The notes: generated from the letters alone by a model not told the origin. A stretch of 64,000 bases of DNA from Streptomyces chromofuscus (GCF_015160875.1 NZ_CP063374.1:4219501-4283500); one strand, 5' to 3'; shown: positions 23,828-33,561, numbered from the stretch's first letter. Program-made: numbers and translations.

Positions 23828-25678
23828 GTGGCCGCTGACGCCACGACGACGGGGGATCACCTGCCCTTCCACCGGCTCTCGGCGGCCGGCGTCCAGGCCC
23901 TGGCCTGCGGCGAGGGCGACGACGCGGTGGTGGGGGCGCTGCTCGGCGCGGAGCGCAGCCGGCGCCTGCTGCTCATGCGGGCCCTGGACAACGCGCTCGC
24001 CGGAGACGACACCGCGCCCCTGTCGCACGCGGACGCCTGGGCCCTGCTGGAACGCGCCCAGCGGGCCGCGCCCGAGGTGTTCGAGGACGTCCTGATGTGC
24101 CCCACCACCGGTATGTGGGTCTCCCTCGCGGTGCGCACCGCCCGGGGACGGGCCGCGGGCGAGGAGGACGCGCCGGGGTGGGTCGTCACCGGATATCTGT
24201 CCGCGCTGGCCGCGGCCGCGGGCACGCGGGCCGGGCTGGACTTCTCGATCACCGTGCCGGTGCGGCACGGGCTGGTGCCGCTGCCCACGCTGGGCTGCGC
24301 CGTCCTGCCGGAGCACCGGCCGTGGAGCACCGCCCGGGTGACGGGACACGCGGGCCGGCTGCGGATCACCGGGGCGGGCGCGGACGTCGCGGTCGCGCCC
24401 GGCTGGGACGTGCGCGGGGCGGACTGGCTGCCGGTGCGGCGGCTGACACTCGGCGCCGACGGCACGGCGAAGCCCCTTGTGCTGGAAGAACTCGACCCGT
24501 ACCGGACGTTCCCCCGGCCGAGCGAGCCCCGGCCGATGCCGCAGGGGGAGGCGGCGTCCTGGGCGGCACTGCTCGCGGATGCCTGGGAGATCGTGCGGCG
24601 CGACGATCCGGTGACCGCCGGGGCGATGCGCCGGGGCCTGATGTCGGTGGCTCCGTGCCCGGCGAGAGAAAGGTTTCGGCCGTACAGTTGCACGTCGGCG
24701 GCCGCGTTCGGCGGCGTCGTCGCCTCGCACCCGGACGACGCCGCCCAGCTCGCGGCGACCCTGGTGCACGAGTTCCAGCACATCAAGCTGGGCGCCCTGA
24801 TCAACCTCGGCCCGCTGACCGAGCCGCCCGGCGGTCCCGGGTCGTCGCAGGAGCTCTTCTACGCGCCCTGGCGCGACGACCCCCGTCCGCTCGGTGGGCT
24901 CCTCCAGGGCATCTACGCCTTCTTCGGCGTCGCCCGCTTATGGCGGGCCCACCGCCACACGGCCGATCCGGCGTACGCCCCGCTGGCCCACTTCGAGTTC
25001 GCCCTGTGGCGCGGACAGGTGTGGTCGGTGCTGAACGAGGTGCGCGGCCACGTGCTGCTGACCCCGCTGGGCCGGTACGTCCTCGAAAGCCTCGCCGAGC
25101 GCTGCGCGCGGTGGATGACGGAGGAGGTCCCGGCCGGACCGCTCCGCCTGGCCGAGGAGGCCTCGGCCGACCACCTCGCCCGCTGGCGCGCCCACCACAT
25201 GCGCCCGCCCGCGGCGGCCGTCGAGGAGGCGGTACGCGCCTGGCAGCAGGGTGCCGCGCGACCTCCGTCCGCCCTGGCCGCCCCGCCCGCCCTGGTCCCG
25301 GACTCCGAGGTGCGCTTCCTGGACACCGCGGCCGTCCTGGCCCGGCACCACCTCACCGACCCCGAGGGCGCCCCGCGTGCCGCGGCCGGGGCGGTCGAGG
25401 GCGCCGAACCGGCCGACGTCCTCCTGGTCGCCGGCAGCCACGAGGGTGCCCGGGACGCCTACGCCACCCGCCTGTCCGGCAAGGACGCCCCCGTGTCCGC
25501 CTGGGCGGGACTGGGTCGAGCCCTCACCGCGGACCCGTCCCGGCGGCAGGCGTCCCACCTCCTCCTGCGCCACCCGGAACGCGCGAGAGCGGTCCAGGAC
25601 GCCCTGGTCGCCACGACGGGCCGTACCGCCGATCCCGTACGGCTGGCCGGCTGGCTGGGGCAGGACCTGGCGGACTGA
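23828..25678 (+). CDS. HExxH-type peptide beta-hydroxylase of FxSxx system
   Basis: 616 residues from a GTG. The motif LVHEFQHIKLG (His314, Glu315, His318) and the length match the HEXXH putative peptide-modification family, now regarded as alpha-ketoglutarate-dependent peptide beta-hydroxylases. They bind iron through the HExxH and a later residue and hydroxylate RiPP precursor side chains. In many FxSxx clusters this module is fused as an inactive domain to a radical SAM enzyme; here it is free-standing with an intact motif. Its substrate is probably the small precursor directly upstream. It converges on fxsT with a 36-bp gap. Confidence 0.85.
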   Translation: MAADATTTGDHLPFHRLSAAGVQALACGEGDDAVVGALLGAERSRRLLLMRALDNALAGDDTAPLSHADAWALLERAQRAAPEVFEDVLMCPTTGMWVSLAVRTARGRAAGEEDAPGWVVTGYLSALAAAAGTRAGLDFSITVPVRHGLVPLPTLGCAVLPEHRPWSTARVTGHAGRLRITGAGADVAVAPGWDVRGADWLPVRRLTLGADGTAKPLVLEELDPYRTFPRPSEPRPMPQGEAASWAALLADAWEIVRRDDPVTAGAMRRGLMSVAPCPARERFRPYSCTSAAAFGGVVASHPDDAAQLAATLVHEFQHIKLGALINLGPLTEPPGGPGSSQELFYAPWRDDPRPLGGLLQGIYAFFGVARLWRAHRHTADPAYAPLAHFEFALWRGQVWSVLNEVRGHVLLTPLGRYVLESLAERCARWMTEEVPAGPLRLAEEASADHLARWRAHHMRPPAAAVEEAVRAWQQGAARPPSALAAPPALVPDSEVRFLDTAAVLARHHLTDPEGAPRAAAGAVEGAEPADVLLVAGSHEGARDAYATRLSGKDAPVSAWAGLGRALTADPSRRQASHLLLRHPERARAVQDALVATTGRTADPVRLAGWLGQDLAD

Positions 25679-25714
25679 CCGCCCGCCCGTCCCGGCGCCC
25701 CGGCCACGGCCGGA

Positions 25715-28700
25715 CTACAACGGCAGCGCGTCGATGTCGCAGTTCGCCCGCTGTCCGTCCTGGAACTGGGTCGTCGCCGGGTGGCTCGTGCCCGACGCGA
25801 ATTCCATGCGGGGGGCGTCCAGGACGCGGATCATGCGGTCCAGGGTGTCCTGGCGGAGGGCGGCGGCCTCGGCGTCCGCGCCGACCGACGCCAGGTCCAT
25901 CGACAGGTTGGCCGCGCACATCAGGGTGGTGGGGTGGTCCTCGCCGAAGGTGGACCGGCACAGGGCCAGGGTGTCCTCGCCACGGCGGCGGGCCTCCTCG
26001 TGCAGGCCGAGGGCGGCGAGGTCGCTGGCCAGGTTGATGGCGCAGATGAGGGCGAGCGGGTGGCCCGCTCCCAGCCGGTCGGCGAGGGAGGCGAGCGCCG
26101 TCTCGTCCAGACGGCGGGCTTCCTCCGGCTGCCCGAGCAGCCGCAGCGTGACGGCGAGGTCGACGTCGGCGGACAGCACGTGCGGGTGGTGCTGGTCGTA
26201 GATCTGCCGGTAGCCCTCGCAGGCCTTCAGGCCCCGGGTCCGGGCCGCCTGGAGGTCGCCGTTCTGCCGCAGTGCCACGGACAGGGTGAGGGCGGCGGCC
26301 AGTGACTGGGGGTGGGTGTCGCCGTAGCGGCGGGTGAACTGGGCGTGGGCCTCGGTGGCCAGTTCCAGCGCGCGCAGGTGGTCGCCCGCCTTGCGGCAGG
26401 CCTCGCTCAGCTGGCGCATCGTCTCGATGGTGGCGGGGTTGCCGTGGCCGAACAGGTCCTGGCAGGTGACGAGGACGGGTTCCTGCAGGGCGCGCGCGCC
26501 GACGTAGTCCCCGGTCTCCCGCACGTCGATGGCGACGCTGTTCTCGGTGATCAGGGTCCGCCGGTCCTCCCGGCCGAACAGCCGCAGCTTCAGGGCCAGC
26601 GTGCGCTGGTCGAGTGCGAGCGCCTGCCGGAAGTCACCCGCGTGACGCAGGCTCACGCCGAAGTTGTGGGCGATGTTGAGAGTGGTCGGGTCCTCCTCGC
26701 CGAAGGCCCGGTGGGCGCGCTCGTAGGCCGTCCGGTCGAGGTCGGCGCCGGTGGCGAAGCGGCCCTCGACCCGGCGTACCGCGGCCTCGTACTGGAGCGC
26801 GTCGAGCGCGTCCTCGCGGGTGTCCTCCTGGTCGGCGGGCGCGGTGCGCTCGTACACCTCCCGCAGGTGCGCCACCAGCCGGGCCGCGTCGTCGAACCGG
26901 CCCACGACCCAGTACATGTAGCAGAGCCACTGCCCCATCAGCAGCGTCTGCTGGTCCTCCTCGCCGAAGATCGCCAGCCAGGACTCCCAGGCCTGCTCCG
27001 AGAAGTCGACCGACACGTCGTGGTCGCCCCAGAAGTACAGGTACTCGGCGATGTTGCGGACCAGCTGACGCACCCACGGCTGGTCGGACTTGATCGCGTC
27101 GGAGGCGATGACGTGGCTGTAGAGCTCCGCGTACCGGGGCCAGCTCGCCGGGTTCTGCGGCGTCTTGGGGTCGGCGGCGGCCAGCAGGGTGTGGGCGCCG
27201 TTGCGCATGCGGGACTGCTCCTCCGGGGTCATGCGGTTGTTCAGGACGAGCTGCACCAGGCGGTGCATCTCGATGGAGTTCGTACGGTGGTCGATGCGGG
27301 CGAGCGAGTAGCGGTTCACCTCCCTTATCGCCCGGGCGAGCCGCATCGGGTCGTTCAGGGCCGCGTCCAGCTCGGGGAAGATGCTGCTGTTGCCGAGACC
27401 GGAGAAGATCGACCGGGAGATCGGGTCGGGCGCGAAGTAGGAGCACAGCTGCAGCAGCCGCAGCGCCGCCGGGCTGCGGGTCTCCAGGTGGTCGAGGGAG
27501 ACGTTCCAGGCGGCGGCGACCGGCAGTTGGTAGTCCGGCGGCGGGGCCACTTCGAGCAGTTCCATCCGCTTGTTCTCGAACAGCCGCAGATACTCCGAGG
27601 CGGGCATGCCGGTCTCCGCCCGCCAGGCCGCGGCCTGTTCCAGGGCCAGCGGCAGGTCGCCGAGCGCCTCGGCCAGCGAGTCGGCCTCGTCCTCCCGCAG
27701 CGGCGGGCCGGAGCGGCGCAGCAGCTCCTTGCTCTCCTCGCGGGTGAACACGTCCACCTCCAGCGAGCCGCCGACCTGGCCCCAGCGCCGGTTGCGGGAG
27801 GTGACGAGGATGGTGCCGTTGCCGCCCTGCGGGAAGTAGTGGCGGACCTGCTCGGGGTTGTCGGCGTTGTCGAAGATGAGCAGCCAGCGCGAGTACGGCC
27901 GTCCCTCGCGCAGCGCCTCACGGACCGCGGGTCCGGCGATGTTGGCCTCGGTGGTGGTCACCAGGCCGAGCCGCTGGGCCAGCTCCACCAGGGCCTGACC
28001 GATCTGGCCGGGCCGCTCCGCGGGGATCCACCACACGATGTCGTACTCCGACTGGTGGCGGTAGGCGTACTCGATGGCGAGCTGGGTCTTGCCGACGCCG
28101 CCCATGCCGTGGATCGCCTCCGGCAGCACGGTGGTGGTGCCCTCGCGCAGCCGCTGGTCGAGCAGTTCCAGCAGCTCGGTGCGACCGGTGAAGTTCGGGT
28201 TGCGCGGCGGCAGGTTCCCCCAGACCCGCGGCTGTGTCGTGCGGTCGCCCGTCTCCACGGTCCGCTGGGGTGATGTCGGCATCTGCGAGGCTCCTTCGGA
28301 GGCGGTCCGGGGGTCGGGGCCGGTGGCGGCTTCGGCCGCCGCGGAGGCCGCATCGGACGGTACCGGCCCCGTCACTGCGCGTCGTGGTTTCTCCAGGCTG
28401 ACCGCGTAACGCCGATCGTGCCAGCTCAGCACCTGCGCGAGCATGGCGGCACGCTGGTCGTAGCGGCCCGACAGGGCGCGCAGGGCGGTCAGCTCCACCC
28501 GGTGGAAGGCGATGTTGCGGCTGCCGACGTGCGGCATCGCCAGGGTGTCCAGCGGCTCGGTGGGGGCCGGGAGCAGGAGGCGGGCGGTGTCGTCCGCGGC
28601 GAACAGGGCGCGCACCTCGCGCAGGACCCGCGCGGTGGCGCTGCGCCGCCCGAGCGCCAGCAGCTCCTCGCGGATGTCCGGGGCGAACGTGAACACCACG

Positions 28701-29674
28701 TCCGCCGGCCCCTCGCCGTGGTCCCAGGTGGGCCGTACCAGGCCGCTGATCAGCAGCTCGGAGACGTGGACCGGCCCGGCGTCCGGGGTGATGGCGACGA
28801 TCCTGCGGAGGACGGGCAGGCTCAGCGGCGCGGCGGCCAGCCGGGTCGCCAGGGCGAACCCGGTGGGGCTGGCCACGGCGCGGAAGTCGGAGACCCGCTC
28901 GGCGGCGGGCAGGGTGCTGAGCGGGTCGGGCAGCTCCTGCGCCCAGGGCAGCGCGCGGGCCGCGTCGGGCCTGCTCTTCCATTCGCGGGCCTGGATGGCG
29001 GACAGATCCAGCCATTCGGGCTCCGGCCCGGACACCAGCCGGGTGAGCGCCGCCGCCCACCGCCGGGTCAGCTCCAGCACGGGGACGACGACGGCGGCGC
29101 CGTCCCGCTCCTCGCCGGTCTCGTCGGTGTCGCGCAGCCCGGTCGGGGGTTCGCGTTCCTCCCAGTCCCAGGCGCTGTTGGCGGCCCAGCCGTGCGGGGC
29201 GCGGATGCGCACCCGGTGCACGTCGAGCCCGGTGCGGAACCACAGCTGCTGCGGCAGCAGATGTACCACGGCGACCGGGGAGGTGCGCCCCCAGCCGCGC
29301 AGCAGCGGCTGGACGGCGCCGAGCCGCCAGCCGGCCGCGAGAGCGTCGGTCAGCACCAGCACCACGCGGCGGGCGTCCTGCGGTGCCGGGCCGAGGGGTT
29401 CCTCGGGGCTGACCCGGGCGGGGTCGGTCTCGTCGGTGCCGAGCAGCCGTAACACCCGCACCCGGGTGAAGGCGCCCGTCCGTTCGAGTTCCTCGACCAG
29501 GTCCTCGCGGACCGTCTCGTACCACACCCGCATGGTGGGGTGGGTGTCGATGACCAGAACCGCTTCCGCGCGTTCGGGCCCGCCCGGCCGCCGACCGAGC
29601 CGGCTCAGGACGTGAGCGGCCTCACGGCGTGCCCGTGCGGACTCTCCCGGTCGCTGGCCATCGTCATCATGCAT
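25715..29674 (-). CDS. fxsT: FxSxx-system STAND NTPase with tetratricopeptide repeats
   Basis: 1319 residues from ATG 29674 (GAGGG before it). Residues 1-430 form a SAV_2336-type N-terminal domain (AVLVIDTHPTMRVWYETV, PEWLDLSAIQAREW). An NB-ARC NTPase follows: P-loop GMGGVGKT with Lys529, Walker B LLIFDNADN, then GLPLALEQAAAW-like DLPLALEQAAAW. About 880-1290 are TPR units of the FGEEDPTT/GDTHPQSL kind, as in kinesin-light-chain repeats. It is the FxsT protein of FxSxx-COOH systems. STAND proteins are switch-like ATPases that detect a trigger and oligomerise; what it senses is unknown. Confidence 0.9.
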   Translation of the reverse strand: MHDDDGQRPGESARARREAAHVLSRLGRRPGGPERAEAVLVIDTHPTMRVWYETVREDLVEELERTGAFTRVRVLRLLGTDETDPARVSPEEPLGPAPQDARRVVLVLTDALAAGWRLGAVQPLLRGWGRTSPVAVVHLLPQQLWFRTGLDVHRVRIRAPHGWAANSAWDWEEREPPTGLRDTDETGEERDGAAVVVPVLELTRRWAAALTRLVSGPEPEWLDLSAIQAREWKSRPDAARALPWAQELPDPLSTLPAAERVSDFRAVASPTGFALATRLAAAPLSLPVLRRIVAITPDAGPVHVSELLISGLVRPTWDHGEGPADVVFTFAPDIREELLALGRRSATARVLREVRALFAADDTARLLLPAPTEPLDTLAMPHVGSRNIAFHRVELTALRALSGRYDQRAAMLAQVLSWHDRRYAVSLEKPRRAVTGPVPSDAASAAAEAATGPDPRTASEGASQMPTSPQRTVETGDRTTQPRVWGNLPPRNPNFTGRTELLELLDQRLREGTTTVLPEAIHGMGGVGKTQLAIEYAYRHQSEYDIVWWIPAERPGQIGQALVELAQRLGLVTTTEANIAGPAVREALREGRPYSRWLLIFDNADNPEQVRHYFPQGGNGTILVTSRNRRWGQVGGSLEVDVFTREESKELLRRSGPPLREDEADSLAEALGDLPLALEQAAAWRAETGMPASEYLRLFENKRMELLEVAPPPDYQLPVAAAWNVSLDHLETRSPAALRLLQLCSYFAPDPISRSIFSGLGNSSIFPELDAALNDPMRLARAIREVNRYSLARIDHRTNSIEMHRLVQLVLNNRMTPEEQSRMRNGAHTLLAAADPKTPQNPASWPRYAELYSHVIASDAIKSDQPWVRQLVRNIAEYLYFWGDHDVSVDFSEQAWESWLAIFGEEDQQTLLMGQWLCYMYWVVGRFDDAARLVAHLREVYERTAPADQEDTREDALDALQYEAAVRRVEGRFATGADLDRTAYERAHRAFGEEDPTTLNIAHNFGVSLRHAGDFRQALALDQRTLALKLRLFGREDRRTLITENSVAIDVRETGDYVGARALQEPVLVTCQDLFGHGNPATIETMRQLSEACRKAGDHLRALELATEAHAQFTRRYGDTHPQSLAAALTLSVALRQNGDLQAARTRGLKACEGYRQIYDQHHPHVLSADVDLAVTLRLLGQPEEARRLDETALASLADRLGAGHPLALICAINLASDLAALGLHEEARRRGEDTLALCRSTFGEDHPTTLMCAANLSMDLASVGADAEAAALRQDTLDRMIRVLDAPRMEFASGTSHPATTQFQDGQRANCDIDALPL

Positions 29675-29891
29675 GCGTGCCCTCGAGGCGTCGTAGTGAC
29701 GATGAGCGGGTCGCGGAGTCCCGCACACCCCCGCCATGCGTGACAGCCACGGGTAAAGCCTTGCAGCGGTTCCGCTCGTGAAGCAAGTGCGCACGGGGGC
29801 TCGCGCAGGGTGTACGCGAAAGCATGCCGGAAGCAGTGGGGCCGACCTGAGACACAGGCGGGCGGAAACGCGCACGCTCGTTCAATTCGTG

Positions 29892-31430
29892 TCACCCTTC
29901 GGCTCGCGGGCGGGCGTTCTGGTGCACCTCTGACCCGGTCGCCCGGTCACCCCGCGCGAGGTCGGGTCCCGGGGGCACGGGCCGGCGTTCCGGGTCGTCG
30001 AGCAGGATCGCCAGATGGCGTCCCACGTGGTTGTCCCACCCCTCGGGCCCCATGGCCAGCGCCTCCTTGCGCCATCTTCCGGTCCGCTCCAGCAGACCGG
30101 CCAGCCCGCGGTCCTGCACGATGTCGGCGACGGCCTCCTTGAAGGCCGGGTCGGAGCAGTCCCCGCGGTGCCAGATCATGGCCGGAACGCCCGCCCGCAG
30201 GCCCGCGAGGTACTCCTGACGGCCGGTGAGCGAGTCGGTGCCCGGCGGTTCGCTGAGCACCAGGCAGACGGCGTGCTCGTCCTCCTTCAGCTCGCGCTCC
30301 AGATGGAAGTGCGAGTGGCCGGGCCGGTTCCAGTACGAGTGGGTGTCGGCCGGGCGTTCCTTGAAGTGCCGCCACTTGTTGTGCCAGGGGCGGTGCCAGG
30401 CCGCTCTGCGCAGCCGTTCGAAGCTGCGCACCAGGACCGCGTAGTCCATCACCAGCGGGGTTGGGGAGGGCGAGGCCGACTCCTTGTGCCACCACTCGAC
30501 GGGTTCCCCGAGCAGTTCCCACGGAAGGATGAACTCCAGCACCACCGGCTGACGCAGATCCGACCAGCGTTCCTCCGTCTGCTCGATGAGCTGTTCGACC
30601 TCGGAGGGGAGTTCGTCGCGGTGCAGGTGCAGGGTCTCCCCGGGTACCGGGTGCCAGCCCTCGGCGTCCGACTGCCGCCAGTGGGAGAGGTAGTAGCGGT
30701 CGCGGTCCACGCCGTCCGGCTCGAACTGGATCATCAGATACGCCGGCATCAGCGAGGACGTCACCGGTTCGGCGACGCCGCCGCCGCGCTGCCACTCCGC
30801 CATCTTGTCCTCCAGGCCCCAGGCACGGGCCTGCCGGCGGTTCCAGCGGCGCAGTCGCTCGGCCGTGTCCGCCTGACCGTCCTCGACCAGCTGGTCGGCG
30901 GCCAGGGACACGAACGCCATGCTCACCGGCAGTTCCTTGGCCGCCGAGTTGTCACCGGCCAGGCGCAGGAACACCGTCCAGCCCGTGTCGCACCAGGGCG
31001 GCAGCTCCTGGGTGCGCGAACGGCTCGCCCGGCGGGCCATCGCCGCCAGCGTGGACGCGGAGCGGATCTCCTGGAGCAGCGGCCGCAGCGGATGCAGGTC
31101 GGCACCGTCGAAGAAGTCGACGGCCTCCCACTCGTCCACCAGCCGGCGCAGCGCCGTCACGGCCGTCGACTGCTGCTCGACGTACCCCAGGCAGCGCACC
31201 AGCGACGGCAGCCCGTCCGGGACGCCCGCGCACTTCTCCACCAGGTGCAGAAGCCAGGGGCGTAAGGCCTCGCCGCGCAACGGCTCCACCGGCGAGCCGA
31301 GTTCCTGGCCCAGCATGGTCACCAGCAGGTCCGCGCTGGTCGTGTGCCGCAGGGTGGCCGACTCCTGCAGCACGTCGACGACTTCGGCCACCAGCTCGTT
31401 GCGAACCCGCGCAGGGCTGCGCCCATCCAC
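29892..31430 (-). CDS. VMAP-C effector-associated protein
   Basis: 512 residues. The first 90 residues form an effector-associated helical domain (RNELVAEVVDVLQES, LVRCLGYVEQQS) like the C-terminal domain of the protease at 22429. The rest is a VMAP-C (vWA-MoxR associated protein C-terminal) module with its typical YLMIQFEPDG, PVVLEFILPWELLGEPVEWW and PLVMDYAVLVRSFERL. Such proteins occur only as parts of predicted conflict systems and probably link sensor and effector. A GTG at 31430 follows GGGAGG. It lies 217 bp upstream of fxsT on the same strand. Confidence 0.85.
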   Translation of the reverse strand: MDGRSPARVRNELVAEVVDVLQESATLRHTTSADLLVTMLGQELGSPVEPLRGEALRPWLLHLVEKCAGVPDGLPSLVRCLGYVEQQSTAVTALRRLVDEWEAVDFFDGADLHPLRPLLQEIRSASTLAAMARRASRSRTQELPPWCDTGWTVFLRLAGDNSAAKELPVSMAFVSLAADQLVEDGQADTAERLRRWNRRQARAWGLEDKMAEWQRGGGVAEPVTSSLMPAYLMIQFEPDGVDRDRYYLSHWRQSDAEGWHPVPGETLHLHRDELPSEVEQLIEQTEERWSDLRQPVVLEFILPWELLGEPVEWWHKESASPSPTPLVMDYAVLVRSFERLRRAAWHRPWHNKWRHFKERPADTHSYWNRPGHSHFHLERELKEDEHAVCLVLSEPPGTDSLTGRQEYLAGLRAGVPAMIWHRGDCSDPAFKEAVADIVQDRGLAGLLERTGRWRKEALAMGPEGWDNHVGRHLAILLDDPERRPVPPGPDLARGDRATGSEVHQNARPRAEG

Positions 31431-31540
31431 CCCCGTGACCTCCCGACCGCCACCAGTCCCGCCTGAGTTACCACTGACAGTGCCGACCAGCGTACGGCCA
31501 GTCGTCCCCCCACGTCAGGGGGTCGAACAGCGTCCCGGGC

Positions 31541-31849
31541 TCAGCGTTCGCCCTCCGCCTCGTCGCCGGTGATCAGCACGTCGTGGCGGGTGCCGTCCGG
31601 CGCGACGAGTTTCGGCTGGAGGGTCAGGCAGATCCGGTGGGTCCGCGACGACTCGACCTGCGCCTCACCGCCCGCCTCCACCACCCAGAACCGCACCTTC
31701 CCGCCGGCCCCGCCCGTCCGCCCCACGGCGACGGTCGCCTCGATCTCGACCGGCCCCAGCTCGAACCGCACCGGCCCGTCGCCGCCACCGGCCAGCGCGG
31801 CGTGCAGCTCGTGCCTCAACTCCCGGATCATCTCGGCCAGTTCCACCAT
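31541..31849 (-). CDS. Trypsin-co-occurring domain 2 (trypco2) protein
   Basis: 102 residues. The helix ELAEMIRELRHELHAAL, the strand VRFELGPVEIEATVAV and KVRFWVVEAGGEAQ with THRICLTLQPK match the trypco2 family, named for genomic co-occurrence with trypsin-like proteases in conflict systems. A trypsin-EAD protease is encoded 8 kb away in the same locus. It is probably a small regulator of that protease or an adaptor. AGGA precedes the ATG. It is first in the leftward unit with the VMAP-C gene (110 bp gap) and fxsT. Confidence 0.85.
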   Translation of the reverse strand: MVELAEMIRELRHELHAALAGGGDGPVRFELGPVEIEATVAVGRTGGAGGKVRFWVVEAGGEAQVESSRTHRICLTLQPKLVAPDGTRHDVLITGDEAEGER

Positions 31850-32268
31850 GCGTGGATCCTAGCGGCGGCGGTGCGGGCACGTACTGCTTCCAGCCGGACG
31901 CGGGTGAACACGGCCGAGGAGCAGCGGGCGGCCACGCCCTGGGCCGGGCGCCGGCCCCGGCCACCTGCCCGCGCCATCGTCCTGGGCGACGCCCCGACCC
32001 GGGACCGGCGCGCCCCGCTTCGCGGACCGGCTCGCGACGCCACCGGGACGCCCGCGCCCGGGCGGGCGTCCCGGCGGGTGGACGGTGGCCGAAGGAGCGG
32101 GCAACGGCGACCACGGCCGGGTCGACGACATGGCGATCGTCCGGCCGACGCGCACAGGACCGCTCGCCCTCGCCGTGACGGCGGGCCGACGGGGGTACGA
32201 GGAGGCTGCCCGGCGAGGCTTTGACCGCCGGGGCGACGCGCCAGGCAGTGGCCGGCCTCGTCCGACCG
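31850..32268. other. Intergenic stretch without recognised gene
   Basis: About 420 bp upstream of trypco2. Overlapping ORFs on both strands here lack ribosome sites and recognisable domains. It should hold the promoter for the leftward trypco2-VMAP-C-fxsT unit. Confidence 0.45.
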
Positions 32269-32646
32269 TCACTGGTCCGAGTAGCCGATGTCCCCCACGG
32301 TCCAGGCGTTCACGTCCGCGATGGCGACCCGGTACATGCCGCCGGTGTCGGGGATGCCGAAGCTGCCCTGGAGGATGCGGGCGACGTGGAAGTGCAGGTG
32401 GGTGGGGCGGGGGCGGGGCTCGCGCGGTTCGCCGGGACGGTGCGCCGGGACGAAGGCGGCCGAGAAGGAGCCGAGTCGCTCGGAGTCGCGCAGCACCTCC
32501 GCCACGCGTTCCCGCCACAGGGCTTCCGGCGCCAGCCGTCCCGTGATGACGGCTCCGGGGACCACGACGGTCAGGGACATCTGACTGTTCTGCTCCGACT
32601 CCACCGTCTCGGCGATGCCGACGAGCAAGTCATCGGGGTGCGACAT
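32269..32646 (-). CDS. GvpU-like small protein
   Basis: 125 residues from the ATG at 32646. The pattern SLTVVVPGAVITGRL followed by THLHFHVARILQG, IPDTGGMYRVAIADVNAWTVG resembles the gas vesicle accessory protein GvpU: a beta-rich protein with a V-x-G-x-x-I/V-x-G-x-L strand pair and a late IHL-like strand. No other gas vesicle genes are in the window, as is frequent for Streptomyces GvpU-like proteins. The ribosome site is weak. Family call is tentative. Confidence 0.55.
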   Translation of the reverse strand: MSHPDDLLVGIAETVESEQNSQMSLTVVVPGAVITGRLAPEALWRERVAEVLRDSERLGSFSAAFVPAHRPGEPREPRPRPTHLHFHVARILQGSFGIPDTGGMYRVAIADVNAWTVGDIGYSDQ

Positions 32647-32801
32647 GGGTGCGGAGTCTATGCCAAGGGGCGCCCGAGGGCAGTGACCCGCCGGACGTTC
32701 CTCGCCGCGGCACGCACCGGGGAAATACTCCCGGCGCGGGAAATCCGTACGCACCCGGGGCAACGGGAATGCGCCGGGTAAAAGGTGCCGGGAAACGATG
32801 C

Positions 32802-32831
32802 GGGGCCCGCGCTCCGAGGAGTGCGGGCCCC
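32802..32831 (-). terminator. Hairpin after cold-shock gene
   Basis: Arms 32802-32810 (GGGGCCCGC) and 32823-32831 (GCGGGCCCC) are perfect and extend by four further pairs inside. It lies 22 bp past the stop of the leftward cold-shock gene. Confidence 0.75.
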
Positions 32832-32853
32832 GATCTCGCAGGACGCGTCAGCG

Positions 32854-33057
32854 TCAGGCGGGAACGATGTTCTCGGCCTGCGGGCCCTTCTGGCCCTGCG
32901 TGACGTCGAAGGTCACCTTCTGGCCTTCCTGAAGCTCGCGGAAGCCGGAGGTGGCGATGTTCGAGTAGTGAGCGAACACGTCGGCGCCGCCACCGTCCTG
33001 CTCAATGAAGCCGAAGCCCTTTTCCGCGTTGAACCACTTCACGGTGCCAGATGCCAT
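32854..33057 (-). CDS. Cold-shock domain protein (CspA family)
   Basis: 67 residues, the standard length of a bacterial cold-shock protein. It binds single-stranded RNA and DNA and acts as an RNA chaperone. RNP1 KGFGFI and an RNP2-like DVFAHYSNI are present, with VKWFNAEKGF at the start. The ATG at 33057 is 7 bases after GGAG; the upstream ATG at 33063 is too near the same site. A long A/T-richer leader (33064-33120) precedes it, as usual for csp genes. Confidence 0.95.
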   Translation of the reverse strand: MASGTVKWFNAEKGFGFIEQDGGGADVFAHYSNIATSGFRELQEGQKVTFDVTQGQKGPQAENIVPA

Positions 33058-33216
33058 ATTCATTCTCCAAAGTCTCTGGAAGCAAAAACTGCAACCTCTA
33101 TCACGCTAGCACAGCTCCCGGCGTTCGGCTTGTCGTTTCCGGGGCGCGCGAATTCCCGCATCAGGGGCATAAATCCTGCATCGGCCGCGACAGATATTCG
33201 GCGCCCGGAACGGGCT

Positions 33217-33561
33217 TCAGCGCTGCTGGTCCGCCCGGGACTCGGCGTTCTGCCGACGCATTTCCTCGTTCACCCGCTGGGCCTCCTCCAGCTGGTCCTC
33301 GAGGATGATGATGCGGCAGGCGGCGTCGATGGGCGTGCCCTGGTCGACCAGTTCCCGGGCGCGGGCGGCGATGCGCAGCTGGTAGCGGGAGTAGCGGCGG
33401 TGGCCGCCCTCCGAGCGCAGCGGAGTGATCAGCCTGGCCTCGCCGAGGGCGCGCAGGAAGGCGGGTGTCGTCTCGAGGACGGCTGCGGCCCGCCCCATGG
33501 TGTAGGCGGGGTAGTCGTCGTCATCGAGGTTGTCGACAGCGGGGGAACGATCGGCGGGCAC
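33217..33561 (-). CDS. MerR-type transcriptional regulator
   Basis: 114 residues from a GTG. A MerR-like winged helix covers about 19-85 (YTMGRAAAVLETTPAFLRALGEARL, then SEGGHRRYSRYQLRI). A short coiled-coil tail follows (ILEDQLEEAQRVNEEMRR). No effector-binding domain or cysteines are present, so it probably acts as a small dimeric DNA-binding protein. It is 150 bp upstream of, and on the same strand as, the cold-shock gene, an arrangement that is common in Streptomyces. Confidence 0.85.
   Translation of the reverse strand: MPADRSPAVDNLDDDDYPAYTMGRAAAVLETTPAFLRALGEARLITPLRSEGGHRRYSRYQLRIAARARELVDQGTPIDAACRIIILEDQLEEAQRVNEEMRRQNAESRADQQR

Noticed and set aside
25781..29615. Long plus-strand ORFs opposite fxsT
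   Set aside because: Antisense shadows; the minus frame has NB-ARC and TPR domains.
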